Positions 5,492-10,000 of a stretch of 10,000 nt of DNA are shown in pieces. Under the pieces are notes generated by a model, which worked only from the letters and a program-made list of their open reading frames with translations, did not search any database and was not told where the DNA came from. How positions within the stretch are numbered: position 1 is the first letter of the stretch; each line of letters begins with the position of its first letter. The stretch lies in contig JAIWOG010000042.1 in NCBI GenBank assembly GCA_020217035.1, forward strand, positions 1 to 10,000, in the 5' to 3' direction. The DNA is from Magnetospirillum sp. Its GTDB lineage: Bacteria; Pseudomonadota; Alphaproteobacteria; Rhodospirillales; Magnetospirillaceae. A program made the translations under genes and the position numbers.

Positions 5492-5956
5492 ATGTCCTTC
5501 CCATCCCCCCAACATGACCATGGCCCTTGTGTCGTTCACGCCTTGCAGGTGGCGGAAGAGGAGTGTCGTCGCCGTGGCGCTCGGCTGACCGACATCCGCC
5601 GCCGGGTGTTGGAACTGGTATGGCGCAGCCACGCCCCCATCGGCGCCTACGCGCTGTTGGAAGCCTTGGGCAAGGCGGCGCCGCCCACCGTCTACCGGGC
5701 CTTGGACTTCCTGCTGGCCCACGGCTTGATCCACCGCATCGAAAAGCTCAACGCCTTTGTCGGCTGCCCCCATCCCGGTCACGCCCATCCCGGCCAGTTC
5801 CTGTTGTGCCGCCAATGCGGAGCGGCGGCGGAACTGAACGACGAATCCATTGAACAGGCGGTGCGTCGCGCCGCCGAGAAGACCGGTTTCCTAGTTGCCG
5901 GCCTGGTGGTGGAGGCGGAAGGCTTGTGTCCCGCCTGCCGGAAGGACGCCGTATGA
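5492..5956 (+). CDS. zur: Zinc uptake regulator (Fur family)
   Basis: A 154-aa Fur-superfamily repressor. The winged-helix domain (about 15-88) contains RLTDIRRRVLELV and the recognition segment PPTVYRALDFLL (64-75), which is nearly the E. coli Zur sequence and distinguishes it from Fur. The dimerisation and metal domain carries CRQC (Cys106/109) and CPAC (Cys146/149), the structural zinc site, with Cys92 and His97/His99 as likely regulatory-site ligands. The short N-terminus holds an HDH. Zinc-bound Zur should bind the operator 18 nt upstream. The ribosome site is weak (only GGCA-type purines near 5482-5486), consistent with low expression or a near-leaderless message. The stop overlaps the znuC start in ATGA, giving translational coupling. 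Confidence 0.95.
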   Translation: MSFPSPQHDHGPCVVHALQVAEEECRRRGARLTDIRRRVLELVWRSHAPIGAYALLEALGKAAPPTVYRALDFLLAHGLIHRIEKLNAFVGCPHPGHAHPGQFLLCRQCGAAAELNDESIEQAVRRAAEKTGFLVAGLVVEAEGLCPACRKDAV

Positions 5957-6726
5957 GTGCGCTCGTGAAATTGGATCAGGTCAGTTTGCGCCATGACCGA
6001 CATCTGGCCCTGAACGGGGTCAGCCTGGCGGTGACGCCGGGGCGCATCGTCACCGTCATCGGCCCCAACGGCGCCGGCAAGTCCACCCTGGTCAAGGTGG
6101 CCTTGGGGCTGCTGTCGCCGGATTCCGGTTCGGTCGTCCGCCGGCCGGGGCTGGTCATGGGCTACGTGCCGCAAAAGCTGTCGGTGCCGGATTCGTTTCC
6201 GCTGTCGGTACGGCGCTTCCTGGCCATGGCCGCTCCTCGGGGCGACTGGCAAGCCGCCCTGGACCGAGTGTCCGCCGGCCATGTGCTGGGCCGTCAGGTC
6301 AGCCAATTGTCGGGCGGCGAGTTGCAGAGGGTGATGCTGGCCCGCGCCCTGTTGCGCCAACCCGACCTGTTGGTGCTGGACGAACCGGTGGGCGGCGTCG
6401 ACATGGCCGGCCAGGCGGAAATCTATGACCTGATCGCCCAGGAAGCCCGCCAGCACCATCGCGGCGTGCTGCTGGTTAGCCACGACCTGCACGTGGTGAT
6501 GGCGGCCACCGACGAGGTGGTGTGCCTGAACGGGCATGTCTGCTGCGCCGGCCATCCCGAGGCGGTGGCCCAGCATCCGGAATACCTGGCGTTGTTCGGG
6601 CCGCGCGTCGCCGCCTCGCTGGCGGTCTACACCCATGTGCACGATCATGCCCATCTTGCCGACGGCACGGTCGAGCACGTGCATGGCCCCCAATGCCAGC
6701 ATGGACGGGAATGCGACCATGGATGA
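5953..6726 (+). CDS. znuC: Zinc ABC transporter ATP-binding protein
   Basis: A 257-aa ABC ATPase that powers Zn2+ import through ZnuB. Walker A GPNGAGKST (37-45), Q-loop Gln74 (YVPQKL), signature LSGGE (119-123), Walker B LLVLDEP (139-145) and H-loop His177 (SHDLH) are all intact. YVPQKLSVPDSFPLSV and CLNGHVCCAGHPEAV resemble E. coli ZnuC closely. The tail (about 227-256: THVHDHAHLADGTVEHVHGPQCQHGRECDHG) is rich in His with two Cys; E. coli ZnuC also ends in a His-rich stretch, here it is longer and may sense or buffer zinc. AAGGA precedes the ATG, which overlaps the zur stop by 4 nt; an in-frame ATG 27 nt further upstream lies inside zur and is less likely. The 3' end overlaps znuB by 8 nt. 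Confidence 0.96.
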   Translation: MSALVKLDQVSLRHDRHLALNGVSLAVTPGRIVTVIGPNGAGKSTLVKVALGLLSPDSGSVVRRPGLVMGYVPQKLSVPDSFPLSVRRFLAMAAPRGDWQAALDRVSAGHVLGRQVSQLSGGELQRVMLARALLRQPDLLVLDEPVGGVDMAGQAEIYDLIAQEARQHHRGVLLVSHDLHVVMAATDEVVCLNGHVCCAGHPEAVAQHPEYLALFGPRVAASLAVYTHVHDHAHLADGTVEHVHGPQCQHGRECDHG

Positions 6727-7498
6727 GTTCCTGACCCGCGCCCTGGCCGCCGGCATCGGCCTGGCCCTGGCCGCCGGCCCCTTCGGCTGTTTCGTGGTGT
6801 GGCGGCGCCTGGCCTATTTCGGCGACACCTTGGCCCATTCGGCGCTGTTGGGGGTGGTTCTGGGAATGCTGGCCGGCATCGAGCCGTCCTTGGGCATCCT
6901 GGCCTTGGCCCTGATCATGGCCTTGCTTCTGGGGTGGGGGCAGGGGCAGAAGCGTCTGGCTTCGGACACGCTTTTGGGCATCGTCTCGCACGCCGCCCTG
7001 GCCTGCGGTCTGGTGGCGCTGTCGTTGCTGGAACACCTTCGCGTCAACCTGATGGGATGGCTGATGGGCGACATCCTGGCGGTGGGCTGGACCGACGTGG
7101 CGGTGATCTGGGGCGGCGGCGCCTTGGCCTTGTTGGCCTTGTGGCGGTTGTGGCCGACTTTGCTGGCCATGACCGTCGATGAAGACCTGGCCGCCGCCGA
7201 AGGTCACAACGTCGCCCGCGCCCGACTAGTCCTGATGCTGCTGGTGGCGTTGGTGGTGGCGGTGGCCATGAAAGTGGTGGGGGTGCTGCTGGTGACGTCC
7301 TTGCTGGTCATCCCCGCCGCCGCCGCCCGTGCCCTGTCGCGCAATCCGGAACAGATGGCGCTGTGGGCCTCGGGCATCGGCCTGGCGGCGGTGGTGTCGG
7401 GCTTGGGTGGCTCGTGGCGGTTCGACACCCCGGCCGGGCCGTCGGTGGTGGTGGCCGCCGTGCTGTTGTTCGGCTTGGCCCAGCTTAACCGGCGATGA
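6719..7498 (+). CDS. znuB: Zinc ABC transporter permease
   Basis: A 259-aa polytopic inner-membrane permease of the ABC-3 family, the channel that receives Zn2+ from ZnuA and is driven by ZnuC. Seven to eight hydrophobic segments are visible, starting with LTRALAAGIGLALAAGPFGCF. Family signatures include the cytoplasmic YFGDTLAHSALLG (about 33-45), the ATPase-contacting region, LMGWLMGDIL, and the late VGVLLVTSLLVIPAAAAR. Length equals the E. coli protein (261 aa). The ATG at 6719 overlaps the znuC stop by 8 nt, with GGGA upstream; the longer frame from 6536 runs inside znuC and is not hydrophobic, so it is rejected. It ends the operon; its stop overlaps the 3' end of the convergent gph by 14 bp. 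Confidence 0.96.
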   Translation: MDEFLTRALAAGIGLALAAGPFGCFVVWRRLAYFGDTLAHSALLGVVLGMLAGIEPSLGILALALIMALLLGWGQGQKRLASDTLLGIVSHAALACGLVALSLLEHLRVNLMGWLMGDILAVGWTDVAVIWGGGALALLALWRLWPTLLAMTVDEDLAAAEGHNVARARLVLMLLVALVVAVAMKVVGVLLVTSLLVIPAAAARALSRNPEQMALWASGIGLAAVVSGLGGSWRFDTPAGPSVVVAAVLLFGLAQLNRR

Positions 7499-8147
7499 CC
7501 CGCTTCAGCATGGTGAAGTCGTCGATGACCAGGTCGGCGCCCAATTCATGCGGTGGCACCCGCGAATAGCCGAAGCCCATCACTACCACCGGCATGTTGG
7601 CGCCCTTGGCGGCCAGCACGTCATTGATGGAATCGCCCACCATCACCGCTTCTTCGTGGTGCACGCCCAGGCGGTCAAGGACGGCGTTGATGTGGGCGGG
7701 GTTGGGTTTCAGCGCCGGGGCGTCGTCGCCGCCGACCACCACGGCGAAGAAATGATCCAGGTTCAGCGCGGCCAGGATGTCGTGGGTGGCCTTGGTCGGC
7801 TTGTTGGTGCATACCGCCAGCACGATGCCCTTGTCGCGCAGGTATTGCAGGGTTTCGGCGACGCCCGGCCACGGCTTGGTTTGGTCGGCGGCATGGGGCT
7901 CGTAATGGTCCAGGAAGCGTTGCAGGAAGGGGCCGACCTCGGGGCCGGGCAGGCCGCCGCGGGCGTTGAAGGCCCGCGTCACCAGGGTGCCGGCGCCGTC
8001 GCCGACCATGGGGCCGACATCCGCGCCGGCCAAAGGCTCGCGCCCCCAATCGGCCAGGGTCTTGTTCACCGCGTTGGTGAGGTCCGGCAGGGAATCGATC
8101 AACGTGCCGTCCAAATCGAAAATCGCCGCCCGCTTGACCCGGTTCAT
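7485..8147 (-). CDS. gph: Phosphoglycolate phosphatase (HAD family)
   Basis: A 220-aa cytoplasmic HAD hydrolase that removes phosphate from 2-phosphoglycolate. Catalytic motifs are FDLDGTL (Asp11 nucleophile, Asp13), CTNK (Thr114), Lys147 in ALKPNP, and GDSINDVLAA (Asp172, Asp176). The cap region (about 16-80) fits the Gph/PGP subgroup, and GYSRVPPHELGADLVIDD resembles Gph rather than beta-phosphoglucomutase. Related HAD phosphatases overlap in substrate use, so the exact substrate is likely but not proven. The ATG at 8147 has GGAAGG 5-6 nt upstream; a TTG further upstream is less likely. It is a single gene here, divergent from glmU and convergent with znuB. Confidence 0.9.
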   Translation of the reverse strand: MNRVKRAAIFDLDGTLIDSLPDLTNAVNKTLADWGREPLAGADVGPMVGDGAGTLVTRAFNARGGLPGPEVGPFLQRFLDHYEPHAADQTKPWPGVAETLQYLRDKGIVLAVCTNKPTKATHDILAALNLDHFFAVVVGGDDAPALKPNPAHINAVLDRLGVHHEEAVMVGDSINDVLAAKGANMPVVVMGFGYSRVPPHELGADLVIDDFTMLKRVIAG

Positions 8148-8168
8148 TGAAACCTTCCGCAACAAAGA

Positions 8169-8197
8169 TTGACTGGCTCGTGGGCTTCCTTTGTGGC
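8169..8197 (+). promoter_or_regulatory. Possible glmU-glmS promoter
   Basis: A good -35 (TTGACT, 8169-8174) lies 17 nt before a poor -10 (TGTGGC, 8192-8197). If real, transcription starts near 8204, so the in-frame GTG at 8180 could not be the glmU start. No other promoter for glmU is evident in the 89-bp gap from gph. Confidence 0.3.
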
Positions 8198-8236
8198 ACC
8201 TTCCGGCATCTCCCGCAACCGCTTGAGTGTCCGTCT

Positions 8237-9598
8237 TTGGTCCAGGGTCACAATCGCCTCGCCGTCATCGTCCTTGCCGCCGGCATGGGCACCCGCATGA
8301 AGTCCGAATTGCCCAAGGTCATGCATCCGCTGGCCGGCCGCCCCATGGTGCAACACCTGATGCAGACGGTGATGGGTTTGGACCCGGACAAGGTGGTGGT
8401 GGTGGTCGGCCCCGGCATGGACCAGGTGGCGCAAGCGGTGGCCCCGGCGCAAACCGTGGTCCAGGTCGAGCGGCTGGGGACCGGCCATGCGGTGCTGCAG
8501 GCCCGTGCGGCGCTGGGCGACTTCGACGGCGATGTGCTGGTGCTTTACGGCGACACCCCGTTGATCACCCCCGAAACCTTGCGGCGCATGCTGGCCGAAC
8601 GGCGCGGCGCCAAGGACCCGGCGGTGGTGGTGTTGGGGTTCAAGCCGGTCGATCCCGGCCATTACGGCCGTCTGGTGGTCGGCGCCGAAGGGCTTAAGGC
8701 CATCGTCGAATTCAAGGAAGCCAACGACGACCAGCGCGAGATACCCTTGTGCAATTCCGGCGTCATGGCCTTTGACGGCCCTCGCCTGTGGGGCCTGCTG
8801 GACCGCGTCGGCAACGACAACGCCAAGGGCGAGTATTACTTGACCGACGTGGTCGGCCTGGCCCGCCATGATGGCGGCAACTGCTCGTTCGTGCTGGGGG
8901 ACGAGCAGGAATTGCTGGGCGTCAATTCCCGCGTCGAACTGGCCGGCGCCGAAGCCATCGTCCAGGACCATCTGCGCCGCGCCGCCATGGAAGGCGGCGC
9001 CACCTTGATCGATCCGGGCAGCGTGTGGTTTTCCTGGGACACCAAGCTGGGGCGCGACGTGGTGGTGTGGCCGCATGTGGTGTTCGGCCCCGGCGTGGTC
9101 ATCGGCGACCACGTCACCATCAAGGGTTTCTGCCATTTCGAGGGCTGCACCATTGCCCAAGGCGCCGATGTCGGCCCCTATGCCCGGCTGCGTCCCGGCG
9201 CCGAGATCGGAGCCGGGGCCCATATCGGCAATTTCGTCGAGGTGAAGAAATCGGTGCTGGAGGACGGCGCCAAGGTCAACCACCTGTCCTATATCGGCGA
9301 CGCCCATGTGGGGGCCGGTGCCAATGTGGGGGCGGGGACCATCACCTGCAATTACGACGGTTTCACCAAGTCGCGCACCCAGATCGGGGCGGGGGCCTTC
9401 ATCGGTTCCAATTCGTCCCTGGTGGCGCCGGTCAGCGTCGGCCCCGGCGCCCTGGTCGGCGCCGGTTCGGTGATCACCAAGGACGTCTCGGAAGGCGCCT
9501 TGGCGGTGGGGCGCGGGTCGCAGATGGAAGTGGCCGGCTGGGCCGACCGCTTCCGCGCCGCCAAGGCGGCGGAAAAGGCCAAGAAGCAGGGGGAATAA
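8237..9598 (+). CDS. glmU: Bifunctional N-acetylglucosamine-1-phosphate uridyltransferase / glucosamine-1-phosphate acetyltransferase
   Basis: GlmU makes UDP-GlcNAc in two steps for peptidoglycan and LPS. The N-terminal uridyltransferase shows LAAGMGTRMKSELPKV (13-28), RLGTGHA (79-85), YGDTPL with metal-binding Asp106, VEFKEA (Glu158), NSG (173-175) and GVN (Asn230). The C-terminal left-handed beta-helix (about 250-430, hexapeptide repeats such as IGAGAHIGN and VGAGANVGAG) carries KVNHLSYIGDA with catalytic His349, and NYDG. The reading frame is open back to 8147 but homology starts at RLAVIVLAAG, and no ATG precedes it. I choose TTG at 8237, giving 453 aa against 456 in E. coli; GTG at 8180 would add 19 unusual residues and lies between possible promoter elements. 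The ribosome site for either is weak. The C-terminus is Ala/Lys-rich. glmS follows after 3 nt. Confidence 0.93.
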   Translation: MVQGHNRLAVIVLAAGMGTRMKSELPKVMHPLAGRPMVQHLMQTVMGLDPDKVVVVVGPGMDQVAQAVAPAQTVVQVERLGTGHAVLQARAALGDFDGDVLVLYGDTPLITPETLRRMLAERRGAKDPAVVVLGFKPVDPGHYGRLVVGAEGLKAIVEFKEANDDQREIPLCNSGVMAFDGPRLWGLLDRVGNDNAKGEYYLTDVVGLARHDGGNCSFVLGDEQELLGVNSRVELAGAEAIVQDHLRRAAMEGGATLIDPGSVWFSWDTKLGRDVVVWPHVVFGPGVVIGDHVTIKGFCHFEGCTIAQGADVGPYARLRPGAEIGAGAHIGNFVEVKKSVLEDGAKVNHLSYIGDAHVGAGANVGAGTITCNYDGFTKSRTQIGAGAFIGSNSSLVAPVSVGPGALVGAGSVITKDVSEGALAVGRGSQMEVAGWADRFRAAKAAEKAKKQGE

Positions 9599-9601
9599 GC
9601 C

Positions 9602-10000
9602 ATGTGCGGCATTGTCGGCATCATCGGCAAGGATCTGGTCGCGCCCCATCTGGTGGAGGGGCTGAAGCGCCTGGAATATCGCGGCTATGACTCGGCGGGC
9701 ATCGCCACCTTGGTGGACGGACGCATCGACCGCCGTCGCGCCGAGGGCAAGCTGGCCAACCTGGAAACCCTGCTGAAGACCCAGCCTTTGGGTGGCGTCA
9801 TCGGCATCGGCCACACCCGCTGGGCCACCCATGGCGTGCCCACCGAACGTAATGCCCATCCCCACGCCACCGCCCGCGTCGCCGTGGTTCATAACGGCAT
9901 CATCGAGAACTACGCCGAGCTGAAGGCGGAACTGAGCGAAGCCGGCCACGTCTTCGAAAGCGACACCGACACCGAGGCGGTGGCGCAATTGATCGACTTC
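9602..10000 (+). CDS. glmS: Glutamine--fructose-6-phosphate aminotransferase, N-terminal part (cut by window edge)
   Basis: The first 133 codons of GlmS, which makes glucosamine-6-phosphate from fructose-6-phosphate and glutamine, the committed step feeding GlmM and GlmU. The Ntn-type glutaminase domain is plain: MCGIVGIIG with catalytic Cys as residue 2 (freed after Met removal), [11 protein letters not shown] (25-35), GHTRWATHG (70-78), [10 protein letters not shown] (95-104) and SDTDTEA (120-126). The frame stays open to the window end and the isomerase domains lie beyond. AGGGGGA at 9588-9594 is a strong ribosome site, and glmU ends 3 nt upstream, so the two are cotranscribed. No glmS ribozyme can fit in the gap. 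Confidence 0.96.
   Translation, partial: MCGIVGIIGKDLVAPHLVEGLKRLEYRGYDSAGIATLVDGRIDRRRAEGKLANLETLLKTQPLGGVIGIGHTRWATHGVPTERNAHPHATARVAVVHNGIIENYAELKAELSEAGHVFESDTDTEAVAQLIDF

Noticed and set aside
9599..9601. A glmS ribozyme upstream of glmS
   Set aside because: Only 3 nt separate glmU and glmS, and the ribozyme is mainly a Gram-positive feature.
8144..9988. A 614-codon open frame on the minus strand across glmU and glmS
   Set aside because: It is antisense to two unmistakable genes, and its translation is low-complexity His/Gly/Asp-rich, typical of a high-GC antisense shadow.

Overview
The window looks like a chromosomal core region of a high-GC alphaproteobacterium. The mix of genes and the style of the proteins (Zur, ZnuA, GlmU) fit Rhodospirillales, possibly Magnetospirillum-like; that name is an impression from memory, not something tested here. 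There are eleven complete genes and one gene cut by the right edge. I see no mobile element, phage gene, tRNA, rRNA or CRISPR array.

Layout. (1) 73-1420, plus strand: two small unrecognised coiled-coil genes followed by a YbfF-type alpha/beta hydrolase. They are packed with gaps of 1 and 9 nt behind a plausible sigma70 promoter at 15-43. (2) 1410-2741, minus: a lone ugpB-like periplasmic binding protein with a good signal peptide. It runs convergently into the hydrolase and overlaps it by 11 bp. (3) 2742-3004: a 263-bp gap with a strong minus-strand intrinsic terminator, an AT-rich promoter-like island and, between them, what looks like a ~90-nt small RNA with CU-rich single-stranded stretches. 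(4) 3005-7498: a zinc-homeostasis locus. One palindromic Zur box (5456-5474) lies between two divergent operons: znuA-hisI-cobW (COG0523 GTPase) leftward and zur-znuC-znuB rightward. (5) 7485-8147, minus: gph, a HAD-type phosphoglycolate phosphatase, convergent with znuB (14-bp overlap). (6) 8237-10000, plus: glmU and the start of glmS, the UDP-N-acetylglucosamine supply for cell wall and LPS.

How the zinc genes work together. ZnuA captures periplasmic Zn2+, ZnuB carries it across the inner membrane and ZnuC supplies ATP energy. Zur, loaded with zinc, should shut both operons from one operator that covers the -10 elements on both strands. The COG0523 GTPase, with a His-rich loop and CxCC site, is a likely zinc metallochaperone. 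HisI, a zinc enzyme of histidine synthesis with all metal ligands intact, is locked between znuA and cobW (28-nt gap on one side, 4-nt ATGA overlap on the other), which suggests it is made under zinc starvation and may be a client of the chaperone.

The most promising unexplained item is the candidate small RNA at about 2831-2918. The most interesting system-level reading is the coupling of hisI to zinc starvation. The rest is ordinary housekeeping sequence.
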